From Photobacterium aquimaris (GTDB lineage Bacteria > Pseudomonadota > Gammaproteobacteria > Enterobacterales > Vibrionaceae), in assembly GCF_002954455.1 (NCBI RefSeq), contig NZ_MSCC01000001.1:1754691-1801608 (forward strand): a DNA stretch of 46,918 bases, in the 5' to 3' direction. Positions 37,700 to 46,918 of the stretch are shown here, piece after piece; position 1 is the first letter of the stretch; the number at the start of each line of letters is the position of its first letter. The notes beneath the pieces were generated by a model that searched no databases, was not told where the DNA came from, and worked only from the letters and a program-made list of their open reading frames with translations. The translations under genes were made by a program, and so were the position numbers.

Positions 37700-39010
37700 A
37701 TGACCACAGAAAAGAAAAAAATGTCACTCACCAGCCGCGTTATTCTCGGCATGGTATTAGGTATTCTAACAGGATTTATGATCCGTTCCCTTTTTGCTGA
37801 TATCGCTTTTATTCATGACTATATCGTAAATGGCCTGTTTGATGTCGGTGGTAAAATCTTTATTGCCAGTTTAAAGATGTTGGTTGTTCCTCTGGTTTTT
37901 GTATCACTGGTTTGTGGTACTAGCTCATTAAAAGATTTAGCAACATTAGGTCGTTTAGGCGGTAAAACCCTTGCGTTTTATCTAACAACAACGGCCTTAG
38001 CAATTACGCTTGCATTAACAATGGCAAATATCTTTCAGCCAGGTGCAGGTGCCGATTTAAGTGCTGCAACAACCTTTGCCTCAAAAGAAGCGCCATCATT
38101 AGGTAGCGTTATTGTAGGTATGTTCCCAACTAACCCAATCAGTGCAATGGCAAGTGGTAACACCCTGCAGATTATTGTGTTTGCGGTATTATTTGGTATC
38201 GCTATCAGTGCTGCGGGTAAACCGGGTGAGCGTCTAGCAGCAGTATTTGCTGATTTAAATGAAGTGATCATGAAGTTGGTGGCATTATTGATGAATATTG
38301 CACCATTTGGTGTGTTCTTCTTAATGGCTAAGCTGTTCACAGGATTAGGTCTTGACGCTATTTATAGCTTAATTAACTACTTCCTAGTATTAGTTGCTGC
38401 TCTATTAATACACGCATTAGTTACTTACAGTGTGATGCTAAAAGCCTTTACTGGTTTAAGCCCACTTACGTTTTTAAAGAAAATGGAAGACGCAGTGATG
38501 TTTGCCTTCTCAACCGCATCATCAAACGCAACTATTCCTGTTACCATGGAAACGGCAACTAAGCGTTTAGGTGTAAACAATAAAATTGCGTCATTTACTG
38601 TTCCACTAGGTGCAACCATTAACATGGACGGCACTGCAATTATGCAAGGTGTGGCAACGGTATTTATAGCGCAGGCGTTTAATATCGACCTAACCATGAC
38701 TGATTACCTAATGGTTATTCTAACAGCAACGTTAGCATCCGTCGGTACAGCAGGTGTTCCTGGTGTTGGTCTAATTATGCTGGCGATGGTACTTAACCAA
38801 GTGGGTCTACCTGTTGAAGGTATCGCATTAATCATGGGTGTTGATCGTCTACTTGATATGGTGCGTACTGCGGTGAACATTACGGGTGATAGCGTAGTAA
38901 CCTGTATTGTTGCAAAATCTGAAGATGAAATGGATGTTGAGCGTTTTAATGATCCACTAGCAGCAACTGAAGATGAAGTTGTTCGTTTTCATCCACAGCC
39001 ACAGAAATAA
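37700..39010 (+). CDS. Dicarboxylate/amino acid:cation symporter (DAACS, GltP-like)
   Basis: Inner-membrane secondary transporter of the glutamate/aspartate/C4-dicarboxylate family, 436 residues. About eight membrane segments and two re-entrant hairpins are expected. The first hairpin has FSTASSNATIPVTMETATKRLG; the family motif NMDGTAIMQGVATVFIAQ follows, then SVGTAGVPGVGLIMLAMVL and DRLLDMVRTAVNITGDSV with the substrate-binding Asp/Arg region. An arginine in MVRT and the following Asn suggest an acidic substrate, but glutamate, aspartate and serine carriers are not separated by this. AAGGA lies before the start. A terminator follows. Confidence 0.93.
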   Translation: MTTEKKKMSLTSRVILGMVLGILTGFMIRSLFADIAFIHDYIVNGLFDVGGKIFIASLKMLVVPLVFVSLVCGTSSLKDLATLGRLGGKTLAFYLTTTALAITLALTMANIFQPGAGADLSAATTFASKEAPSLGSVIVGMFPTNPISAMASGNTLQIIVFAVLFGIAISAAGKPGERLAAVFADLNEVIMKLVALLMNIAPFGVFFLMAKLFTGLGLDAIYSLINYFLVLVAALLIHALVTYSVMLKAFTGLSPLTFLKKMEDAVMFAFSTASSNATIPVTMETATKRLGVNNKIASFTVPLGATINMDGTAIMQGVATVFIAQAFNIDLTMTDYLMVILTATLASVGTAGVPGVGLIMLAMVLNQVGLPVEGIALIMGVDRLLDMVRTAVNITGDSVVTCIVAKSEDEMDVERFNDPLAATEDEVVRFHPQPQK

Positions 39011-39049
39011 TAACTGCGAGTAACAAACTTGCGAGCACAACATAATTCA

Positions 39050-39072
39050 GGGCACATAATGTGCCCTTTTTT
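39050..39072 (+). terminator. Terminator of the DAACS symporter gene
   Basis: Stem GGGCACAT/ATGTGCCC around one base, followed by six T. Confidence 0.92.
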
Positions 39073-39149
39073 GGGTTTTGCAAAAAAATAAATTAGATAT
39101 AAAGGGACAATAAATTGTATTTTTAATGCTCAACTTACACGTTAAGATG

Positions 39150-39295
39150 CTCGGTAAGGTGAGCTACTCACCGCGAGATTGACCGTAAATATGCTAATGA
39201 AAATACTCTATAATCCCAGTAAAAAGACTTTGTCTACAACGTGCGAACAAAAGAATTTCTATCGTCCTCGTAGATATTCACTGTGGGAAATGACG
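39150..39295 (-). repeat. Dispersed palindromic repeat, copy 2 (degenerate)
   Basis: Read on the minus strand from 39295: CGTCATTTCCCACAGTGAAT matches the left end of copy 1 (CGTCATTCCCGACAGTGAAT) except for a shifted or changed base. Further in, GTCAATCTCGCGGTGAGTAG matches CTCAATCACGCGGTGAGTAG at 3930-3949. The central segment differs and is about 30 bases longer than in copy 1, and the far end is degenerate. Confidence 0.6.
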
Positions 39296-39378
39296 AAGTT
39301 AATAGGCCACACTATTCACAGAGAGGTATAGACAGGAAATATCTGCCTATACCAATCAACTATAAATAGCAGATCAAT

Positions 39379-40296
39379 TTAATTACTACTCACTATTTTT
39401 AGAGCTGCACGCTGCTTTAAAATACCTTTTGGCACTTTGGTCAATAAAATACCTAACAGAAGAGGAACCATCATTAACAATGATTGTTGAGACAACGCTT
39501 CGCCGTTAATATAACCAGAAATAATTAGGGCAACCACAGGAAAAATCAAAAAGCAGATAGACGCTTGAAAGGGTGTTGATACCTGCACCAATTTGAAATA
39601 AGCAACAATACCACCAACACTCGCAACGAAGCCAAGATAAACAACAGCTGACATTGAATCCCAAGTGAATGCTTCAATATTTACATTTTCAGCCATAGCA
39701 GAAACGCCAAATAAGAATAAAGCGGCAATTAAACTCGGCAGAGCGTTGTAGGTCAGTACCTCAATATCTTTACAGTGCTTTTGAACTAACACATACATAA
39801 TAGCGTGCATAGCAACAGCAACGCCTAAACACACTGTACCAATGAGATAGTCCTCACTGCCCATTTGCATTTCATTTGCAAGAATTAAGCATAAGCTCAC
39901 AACGGCTGTCATTAATCCTAGTATTTGATGCTTTGCTAATCTTAAACTCAAAAATAGACCTGACATCAACATCACTGCGACAGGCATATTGGCAAAGATT
40001 ATCGACGCCAAACCAGAAGATATATATTGCTCACCAAAGATCATCAAAGTAAACGGAATCGCAAAATACATCAGTGCAACAATAAGCAACCATCGACGCT
40101 TACCTTTAGGAAATAATAGTGGTTGTTTAAATACCTTCGCTAATACCATAAGTAAAGGAGCGGCAAGTAAAAAACGCAAACCAGTAGCAAAAATAGGTGG
40201 AATAGAATGTAATGCTACTTCCATAGCGAACCAAGTGGTTCCCCAAATTAAGCAAACAGAGACAAAAAGAAAGATAGTTAGTAGTTTTAAATTCAT
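39379..40296 (-). CDS. EamA/DMT-family transporter
   Basis: Inner-membrane protein of 305 residues made of two EamA repeats (about 8-140 and 150-290) with ten predicted transmembrane helices. The start MNLKLLTIFLFVSVCLIWGTTWFAMEVALHSIPP and the repeat-1 motif FGEQYISSGLASIIFANMPV are typical of RhaT/EamA-type exporters. The second repeat has YLGFVASVGGIVAYFKLVQ. Members export amino acids or other metabolites; substrate cannot be inferred. No regulator is adjacent. It lies between a dispersed repeat and an IS remnant, in the least conserved part of the window. Confidence 0.9.
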   Translation of the reverse strand: MNLKLLTIFLFVSVCLIWGTTWFAMEVALHSIPPIFATGLRFLLAAPLLMVLAKVFKQPLLFPKGKRRWLLIVALMYFAIPFTLMIFGEQYISSGLASIIFANMPVAVMLMSGLFLSLRLAKHQILGLMTAVVSLCLILANEMQMGSEDYLIGTVCLGVAVAMHAIMYVLVQKHCKDIEVLTYNALPSLIAALFLFGVSAMAENVNIEAFTWDSMSAVVYLGFVASVGGIVAYFKLVQVSTPFQASICFLIFPVVALIISGYINGEALSQQSLLMMVPLLLGILLTKVPKGILKQRAALKIVSSN

Positions 40297-40625
40297 GGCG
40301 CACCCTCATTCATAATTATTTTAACTCATTGGATTTTCACCCATTAGTGCCGTATTAAAGTATAGAGAATTAAAGAGAGTAATATGTTACTTTTACACCT
40401 ATGATTTGACAGATAAATAGAAAATAAACCTATATAAAATATATTTTTACAAAAAAAACCTACTAATCATGAAAAAAGTGAAAATTAATTCTTTGTAGAT
40501 GTCATCTTGTCAAAGTAAATCTAAGTGCTCGTTATAGAATCATAATTGCATTAATATTTAACGCTTATTGTCATGCTGAAAACACCCATAGCCTCATATA
40601 CTAAACCTATCCTCTTTAATGCAGC
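40297..40625. other. AT-rich intergenic region between the EamA gene and the IS remnant
   Basis: About 330 bases of AT-rich DNA that should contain the promoter of the minus-strand EamA gene. I see no gene, RNA or strong hairpin in it. Confidence 0.5.
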
Positions 40626-40715
40626 CAAAAAACCAGTCTTAAGACTTAATGCCGATCGTTTAAAATACTTGAACGATCCTAAGATCGAGTAATAATCCCT
40701 ACTAACAAAGCAAGT

Positions 40716-41360
40716 ATTCAACATCGCCGATTATCAGCTCAACAAGCCGTATGACTCGTCATTTGGATGGGTTTGCAACGCAACAAGTCTATCAAGGAGG
40801 TATGTAGCTCTCTAGACTTAGCTCTTCAATCTCAACCAAAGAGGCGAGAAAGAAGAACTCTGAGCAGCCAGCCACCAGGCAGGCAGGGCTTCAAAGATCC
40901 TGCGGGTGAAATTAAAGGTTTTATGCTCTCTTTGGCTGACCAAAAGCAATACCCACTCGCAGAGATACTGCGCATTTACTGGCAGCGTTAGGAGATCGAG
41001 GAAGGCTTTGGTGAGATAAAACAAACTCAGTTGCAAAGCGAAGTTACATTGAGGAATCGGTTCCCGTCTAGAGTAAAACAAGAACTCTGGGGGGCTAGCA
41101 TATAACTTAATGCGACTAGAAATGGTACAGATAGCTGCAGATGCTGATGTGAAGTCGACTCGAGTGAGTTTTACGGTAGCAATTAACCTCATTGACATCC
41201 AGCTTAGGTGGTTAGCATTAAGTCCAGATGGAACACTCCCAGCCAAGTTAAAGCAGAGGCCGTCAGCCACTTTATTCTGCCAGATAAAAGAAAGGACCGA
41301 ACGTTTCCACGTTCAGTCCTGTTTGTGCCATCCAAGTATTCGTTTAGGTATAAGCGATGA
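40716..41360 (+). pseudogene. IS4-family transposase remnant
   Basis: Reading from the left end: IQHRRLSAQQAV, then a TGA at 40752, then MGLQRNKSIKEVCSSLDLAL, a conserved N-terminal stretch. The middle (two of the three DDE acidic residues) is deleted, joining to a C-terminal part with KGFMLSLADQKQYPLAEIL. A TAG at 40989 replaces the usual Trp in the YREK signature (YWQR-stop-EIEEGFGEIK). A frameshift follows near 41100 (ASI to YNLMRLEMVQIA) and another near 41245, after which FILPDKRKDRTFPRSVLFVP continues to the natural stop at 41358. At least two nonsense and two frameshift changes make it non-functional. Confidence 0.9.
41285..41319 (-). terminator. Minus-strand terminator inside the IS remnant, possibly used by serS
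   Basis: In the minus-strand RNA, GGACUGAACGU pairs with ACGUUCGGUCC (one U-G pair) around a GGAA tetraloop, followed by UUUCUUUUA. It is a textbook intrinsic terminator 113 bases past the serS stop, antisense to the transposase C-terminus. No other U-tailed hairpin follows serS. Confidence 0.75.
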
Positions 41361-41431
41361 TGCTTATTCGAACGACATTAAGTCTTAAGACTGGTTTTTT
41401 GAACGACATACACTTATCACTACATCAGTGA

Positions 41432-42754
<1,323 letters not shown>

Positions 42755-42865
42755 TTAATAGTCTGAAATGCGCGTTATTTAGGCATTTCTTATTAAAATA
42801 GTTGTAGTTGGGAGGCAACCATAAAAAATTGTTGCCAATCACTTAACGATACCCAAAAAGCCTTA

Positions 42866-44206
42866 TTATTGGTAGCGCTTTAGCGGGCTTTTTGCATCTA
42901 AAGAAGCAAGATAATCCAACTTTTCCGATATTTTTATCTCTAAGCCCCGTTTTGAAGGCTGATAATAAACTCGATCACGAATTTCGCGCGGTAAATACAC
43001 TTCACCAGGCGCATAAGCACCCGGCTCATCATGAGCGTAACGGTAACCTTCGCCATACCCCAATTCTTTCATCAGTTTGGTCGGCGCATTACGCAAATGT
43101 GGCGGTACTTCAAAATCAGGAAATTCACGCGCATCCGCTTTGGCAAGATTAAAGGCCACATATACTGCATTACTTTTAGCAGCGCAGGCTAAATACACAA
43201 TCGCTTGCGCAATAGCACGTTCACCTTCATAGGCACCAACGCGGGTATAACAATCCCATGCCGACACAGCGACTTGCATTGCGCGTGGATCAGCATTACC
43301 AATATCTTCTGAGGCTATTGCTAATAATCGACGTGCAACATATAGCGGATCACAGCCTGCTTGCAGCATTCGCGCAAACCAATACAAGGCACCATCAGCA
43401 TTAGAACCACGAATCGATTTATGCACTGCAGAAATCATGTCGTACCAAAGATCGCCTTTGTTATCAAACCGCGCCACTTTTTCACCCGTGACTTCAGCTA
43501 ATAACTCCACCGTTATTTGTTTGATCCCCTGCTGATCTTCTTCCGCCATATCAATTAACTGTTCAAGATAATTAAGTGACATTCGTGCGTCACCACGTAC
43601 AAACTGCGCTAACTGCTGTTTTACCTCACCGACAAACTCAAAATCAGTTTCGCTAATACCGCGTTCTTTATCTGTTAACGCTTGTTCGATCACTTCAAGA
43701 ATTTCATCATCTTCAAGGGATTTTAACTTATACACTCGTGCGCGCGATAACAGTGCGTTATTGAGCTCAAATGATGGATTCTCAGTGGTGGCACCAATAA
43801 AGGTTACTGTTCCATCTTCAATATGCGGCAGAAATGCATCTTGCTGGCTTTTATTAAACCGATGCACCTCATCCACAAATAAAATAGTCCGTCGGCCTGC
43901 CATTTTATTGTCACGGGCTTTGTCTATTGCTGCTCGAATATCTTTAATACCAGACGTGACTGCTGACACTCGCTCAACTTCAGCATTGGCATAATGCGCG
44001 GCAACTTCGGCTAAGGTCGTTTTACCTGTACCCGGTGGTCCCCACAAAATCATCGAATGTAATTGGCCGGCTTTTAAAGCACGACGTAGTGGCTTACCTT
44101 CACCAAGAATATGTTGTTGACCTATGTATTCCTCGACGGTACGAGGTCGCATTCTTGCAGCTAAAGGTCTAAAATCCGAGGAAAAATCTAGGCTGAAATT
44201 ACTCAA
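42866..44206 (-). CDS. rarA: Replication-associated recombination protein A (MgsA)
   Basis: AAA+ ATPase related to the clamp loader and WRNIP1 that acts at stalled replication forks. The 446 residues have [19 protein letters not shown] at the start, Walker [14 protein letters not shown], Walker [19 protein letters not shown], and sensor-1 [18 protein letters not shown]. The C-terminal tetramerisation region includes [17 protein letters not shown] and DREFPDF-like sequence. It is separated from lolA by a terminator and precedes serS. Confidence 0.96.
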   Translation of the reverse strand: MSNFSLDFSSDFRPLAARMRPRTVEEYIGQQHILGEGKPLRRALKAGQLHSMILWGPPGTGKTTLAEVAAHYANAEVERVSAVTSGIKDIRAAIDKARDNKMAGRRTILFVDEVHRFNKSQQDAFLPHIEDGTVTFIGATTENPSFELNNALLSRARVYKLKSLEDDEILEVIEQALTDKERGISETDFEFVGEVKQQLAQFVRGDARMSLNYLEQLIDMAEEDQQGIKQITVELLAEVTGEKVARFDNKGDLWYDMISAVHKSIRGSNADGALYWFARMLQAGCDPLYVARRLLAIASEDIGNADPRAMQVAVSAWDCYTRVGAYEGERAIAQAIVYLACAAKSNAVYVAFNLAKADAREFPDFEVPPHLRNAPTKLMKELGYGEGYRYAHDEPGAYAPGEVYLPREIRDRVYYQPSKRGLEIKISEKLDYLASLDAKSPLKRYQ

Positions 44207-44228
44207 TATAATGACTCCCCTAAGACAG

Positions 44229-44253
44229 AAAAAGGTGGCTTATTCGCCACCTT
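44229..44253 (-). terminator. Terminator of lolA
   Basis: Minus-strand stem AAGGTGGC/GCCACCTT around a six-base loop, then a short T-run and CTG. It lies between lolA and rarA. Confidence 0.85.
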
Positions 44254-44279
44254 CTCATAATAATTAAATTCAGTAACAA

Positions 44280-44900
44280 TTAGTTACGTTGGTCATCTAG
44301 CTCCACACCTTTAGGCGGTGTAAAGGTAAATAAACTCGCCGCAGGCGTAGTACGTTTAAAATCACTTAAGACGTATTTACTACGTTGACCATCTGTTTCA
44401 ACTACCGAGAAATTACGTACCTGACCGGTATTTGATACTGTGACCACAAACTTATCCATCGATGAGGTTTTATCTTTTGGTGTGAGTGTAAATGTATCGG
44501 CTAATTGCGCTACATTATACTTTGACCAATCGCTGGCACTATTACGAGTTAATAAAACAAATGGCGTTTGTTCAGTGGCATCTTTAAGCCACATTGCCGT
44601 TACTTGCTCAACAAACGGGCTGTAATACCACACGGTTTTACCATCAGAAACTAATAAGCTTTTATCTGGTGTTTCGGTTGTCCAACGGAATAAATTGGGA
44701 CGCTTAATCGACAAATCACCAGTACCATTTACTAAAACTTCACCATCAGGACTGGTAACTTTTTGAGTAAAGTTAGCGCTAAATGCATTCACTTTATCGA
44801 GACGGCTACTTAACGCTTGTTGCGGTGTTGCAGCCCATGCACTTGACGCAACCAACATTGGTGCAGCAACTAGCATGCTCATTACGAGTTTCTTCATCAT
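44280..44900 (-). CDS. lolA: Outer-membrane lipoprotein carrier LolA
   Basis: Periplasmic chaperone that takes lipoproteins from LolCDE and passes them to LolB. The 206 residues start with a Sec signal peptide (MMKKLVMSMLVAAPMLVASSAWA), cleaved after AWA at about 23. The mature part has SRLDKVNAFSANFTQKV, the arginine-containing RPNLFRWTTETPDKSLLVSDG and TVWYYSPFVEQVT, which match the family. GAGG lies nine bases before the ATG. The gene follows ftsK as in E. coli. A perfect 27-nt palindrome with a Fur-type core lies 26-52 bases upstream. Confidence 0.96.
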   Translation of the reverse strand: MMKKLVMSMLVAAPMLVASSAWAATPQQALSSRLDKVNAFSANFTQKVTSPDGEVLVNGTGDLSIKRPNLFRWTTETPDKSLLVSDGKTVWYYSPFVEQVTAMWLKDATEQTPFVLLTRNSASDWSKYNVAQLADTFTLTPKDKTSSMDKFVVTVSNTGQVRNFSVVETDGQRSKYVLSDFKRTTPAASLFTFTPPKGVELDDQRN

Positions 44901-44925
44901 ATTCGCTAACCTCTTTGGTCTTAAA

Positions 44926-44952
44926 CTGCTGTGATAATCATTATCACAGCAG
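44926..44952. promoter_or_regulatory. Perfect palindrome with a 7-1-7 Fur-type core upstream of lolA
   Basis: Two 13-base arms (CTGCTGTGATAAT and its complement) around one C. The core at 44932-44946, TGATAATCATTATCA, is identical to the 7-1-7 Fur consensus TGATAATNATTATCA. It lies after the ftsK stop and close to the lolA start. The same palindrome would form a strong RNA hairpin, but no U-run follows on the minus strand, so it is a poor terminator for ftsK. Operator, hairpin or both remain possible. Confidence 0.55.
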
Positions 44953-45007
44953 CTTTGTTTTCACTTTAGTGCTTCATAGCAAGTGAGTCGTTATTTATCG
45001 ATCATGA

Positions 45008-46918
45008 TTAATCGTGTTGTTGTACTGGTGGCGGCGCTAACACTTCACGGTTAGCGTTATGCCCCGGCGCACTGACAATGCCATGTGCTTGTAATTGATC
45101 AACAATACGCGCTGCACGGTTATAACCAATCTTAAATCGACGTTGTACACCTGAAATAGATGCTCGACGCGTTTCTGCAACAAAAGCAGCTACTTCATCA
45201 AATAACTGATCTAAATCATCATCACCTGATGGTGCTTCACCCGGAAGCAAGCTATCTGCACCTTGATCTGAATTTAGAATGCTATCGATATATTGTGGTC
45301 TGCCACGTGCTTTCCAATCATTAACCACATTATGTACATCATCATCAGATGCAAATGCGCCATGAACACGGATGGTATGACTTTGACCTGACGGTAAGTA
45401 CAACATATCACCCATACCTAATAACGTTTCTGCACCACCTTGATCCAAGATTGTACGAGAATCGGTTTTGGTTGATACAGTAAATGCCATTCGAGTTGGA
45501 ATGTTAGCTTTGATCAAACCGGTAATAACATCAACTGATGGACGCTGAGTGGCTAATACTAAGTGAATACCTGCAGCACGGGCTTTTTGAGCCAAGCGTG
45601 CAATCAGTTCTTCCACCTTTTTACCCACAACCATCATTAAGTCAGCAAACTCATCGACAATCACCACAATACTTGGCATTTTTTCCAATAATGGTGGGTA
45701 TTCATCCATGGTATCGCCAGGTTTCCATAATGGATCGTGAATTGGATGTCCCGCCTCTGCCGCTTCTTTCAGTTTAGCGTTATAACCTGCAAGGTTACGT
45801 ACACCACAAGCAGCTAATACTTTATAACGACGTTCCATTTCACCGACACACCAACGCAGCGCATTACCAGCATCTTTCATGTCAGTAACCACTTCTGTTA
45901 ATAGATGTGGAATACCTTCATAGATTGATAGCTCCAACATTTTCGGGTCAATCATAATAAAGCGACAATCTTCTGGCTTACATTTGTAAAGTAAGCTCAG
46001 GATCATGACGTTTACACCAACTGATTTACCAGAACCTGTGGTACCTGCAACCAATAAGTGTGGCATTTTACTTAAATCGGCCACAACAGCATCGCCCGCA
46101 ATATCGTTACCTAAAACGATAGGTAATGCACCACCAACATTTTGGAATTGCTCACTGGCAACAACTTCAGACATATAAACCGTTTCACGGCTCTTATTCG
46201 GTAGTTCTAAACCAATGTAAGGTTTACCCGGAATCACTTCAACTACACGTACTGATGTGGTTGATAATGCTCGTGCTAAATCTTTTGATAACCCAGAAAT
46301 ACGACTAACTTTTACTCCAGGAGCAAGATCAAGTTCATAACGGGTGATCACCGGACCTGGGTAAATACCTTTAACTTGTACTTTGATTTTATAATCAGCA
46401 AGTTTTGACTCAATCAAGGCCGCAGTGGCTTGTAGCTCTTCATCAGACGCCTTTTCAACCGTTTTACGTGCAGGTTGCAGTAAATCTAATGTTGGCATTG
46501 GTGATGTTGGTACAGGTAGATCAGGCTCTTTTTGCATTAAAAATGGATTATCTAATCCTGCAAGGTGTGCTTGTTCTTTTTGTTTATCACGAATACGTTT
46601 TAGGAAGATTTCTTCATCGGTTAAACCTTCTTCTGAAGTATCAACATTCGCTGTCGGTACAAAAGATTCAGCAACCGGGGCAGTATAAACTTGTGATGCC
46701 GCAGGTTGTTCACTAACAACAGCATTAATCACATTTTGTGTTTTCTCATCGACAGCAACAGTAAAGTCTTCATCTTTTTCAAGCTCGCGCTCAAGTGCAG
46801 ATACAGACAAACCTTGTAGAGGCGCAGCTTGTTCAACTGGCGCAACATATGGCTGCGGTTCAACCTGTGGTGCTACTTGCTCAACTGGCGCAACATACGG
46901 CTGCGGTTCAACCTGTGG
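45008..46918 (-). CDS. ftsK: DNA translocase FtsK (N-terminus outside window)
   Basis: Septal DNA pump that segregates the chromosome terminus and activates XerCD at dif. The C-terminal 637 residues or so are present; the frame is open through the right edge, so the membrane domain lies outside. Residues encoded near the edge form a Pro/Gln/Val-rich linker with a 16-residue tandem repeat. The motor has Walker [15 protein letters not shown], then [18 protein letters not shown], Walker [16 protein letters not shown] and [20 protein letters not shown]. The gamma winged-helix domain that reads KOPS sites is at the end ([20 protein letters not shown]). An apparent TTG start at 46810 is internal and rejected. 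Confidence 0.97.
   Translation of the reverse strand, partial: PQVEPQPYVAPVEQVAPQVEPQPYVAPVEQAAPLQGLSVSALERELEKDEDFTVAVDEKTQNVINAVVSEQPAASQVYTAPVAESFVPTANVDTSEEGLTDEEIFLKRIRDKQKEQAHLAGLDNPFLMQKEPDLPVPTSPMPTLDLLQPARKTVEKASDEELQATAALIESKLADYKIKVQVKGIYPGPVITRYELDLAPGVKVSRISGLSKDLARALSTTSVRVVEVIPGKPYIGLELPNKSRETVYMSEVVASEQFQNVGGALPIVLGNDIAGDAVVADLSKMPHLLVAGTTGSGKSVGVNVMILSLLYKCKPEDCRFIMIDPKMLELSIYEGIPHLLTEVVTDMKDAGNALRWCVGEMERRYKVLAACGVRNLAGYNAKLKEAAEAGHPIHDPLWKPGDTMDEYPPLLEKMPSIVVIVDEFADLMMVVGKKVEELIARLAQKARAAGIHLVLATQRPSVDVITGLIKANIPTRMAFTVSTKTDSRTILDQGGAETLLGMGDMLYLPSGQSHTIRVHGAFASDDDVHNVVNDWKARGRPQYIDSILNSDQGADSLLPGEAPSGDDDLDQLFDEVAAFVAETRRASISGVQRRFKIGYNRAARIVDQLQAHGIVSAPGHNANREVLAPPPVQQHD
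46823..46918 (-). repeat. 48-bp tandem repeat in the ftsK linker (at least two units)
   Basis: Two consecutive 48-bp units (46918-46871 and 46870-46823) encode [16 protein letters not shown] and [16 protein letters not shown]. They differ at only a few bases. The array touches the window edge and may have more copies. Confidence 0.9.

Larger units (their letters stand above)
39011..39378. other. Intergenic region between the symporter and the EamA gene
   Basis: About 370 bases between convergent genes. It holds the symporter terminator (39050-39072) and the second copy of the dispersed repeat (about 39150-39295). Nothing else was recognised. Confidence 0.55.
40626..41401 (+). mobile_element. 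Decayed, internally deleted IS4-family insertion sequence
   Basis: Bounded by a perfect 26-bp inverted repeat: the left arm begins CAAAAAACCAGTCTTAAGAC at 40626 and the right arm ends in its complement at 41401. The similarity continues inward with mismatches (CCGATCG versus TCGTTCG). The 776-bp element is about half the size expected for an IS4-type element, because the middle of the transposase is missing. No clear target-site duplication flanks it (TCTTTAATGCAGC on the left, AACGACATACACT on the right). It cannot transpose by itself, but the intact ends could still be used by a related transposase. Confidence 0.9.

Noticed and set aside
40818..41270. Minus-strand 150-codon ORF over the IS remnant
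   Set aside because: The plus strand carries recognisable IS4 transposase segments in order; this frame is their complement.
42813..42836. GGCAAC/GTTGCC hairpin between serS and rarA as a terminator
   Set aside because: Short stem, long loop and no U-run on either strand.

Overview
The window is a chromosomal segment of a low-G+C gammaproteobacterium, most likely Vibrionaceae and probably Photobacterium. The reasons are protein similarity and the gene order tatD-holB-tmk-mltG-pabC-fabF-acpP-fabG-fabD-fabH-plsX-rpmF-yceD-maf-rluC-rne, which Vibrio and E. coli share. The order serS-rarA-lolA-ftsK and the neighbourhood dcd-udk-apbC-metG point the same way. The genus is an inference from memory, not a database result.

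Layout: (1) 1-3218 holds two sugar phosphotransferase permease genes on the minus strand, in the place where E. coli and V. cholerae have ptsG. They are flanked by unusually long AT-rich spacers, and the first gene (cut by the window edge) is preceded by a short leader ORF set in an elaborate inverted-repeat leader. (2) 4041-14714 is the minus-strand envelope and lipid operon: rpmF, fatty-acid initiation and elongation, folate (pabC), murein (mltG), dTMP kinase, clamp-loader delta-prime and a TatD nuclease. Internal terminators flank fabF. (3) 15095-20474 holds maf, rluC and rne; rne has a recognisable autoregulatory 5' UTR and a C-terminal tail with 16 VVE(A/T)P repeats. (4) 20721-31571 is accessory metabolism and transport: a SulP anion transporter, corrinoid adenosyltransferase, PsiE, cytosine deaminase and permease with a PurR-like box, a DcuB-type C4-dicarboxylate carrier with a perfect FNR box, YihY and AsmA. 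(5) 31780-36744 holds dcd, udk, apbC and metG. (6) 36745-41401 is the least conserved part: a 77-residue fragment-like membrane protein, a DAACS symporter, an EamA exporter, a dispersed repeat and a decayed IS4-family element. (7) 41432-46918 holds serS, rarA, lolA and ftsK (N-terminus outside the window), with a perfect 7-1-7 Fur-type palindrome before lolA.

Most of the window is conserved housekeeping DNA. I found no defence island, CRISPR array, prophage, rRNA or tRNA. The most interesting signals are non-coding: the PTS leader with mutually exclusive stems, a two-copy dispersed repeat, a terminator inside the IS remnant that may now serve serS, the Fur-like palindrome, and a palindrome before fabD. 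Start codons were moved from the longest ORF where family alignment or ribosome-binding sites argue for it (holB, mltG, pabC, plsX, rluC, codB).
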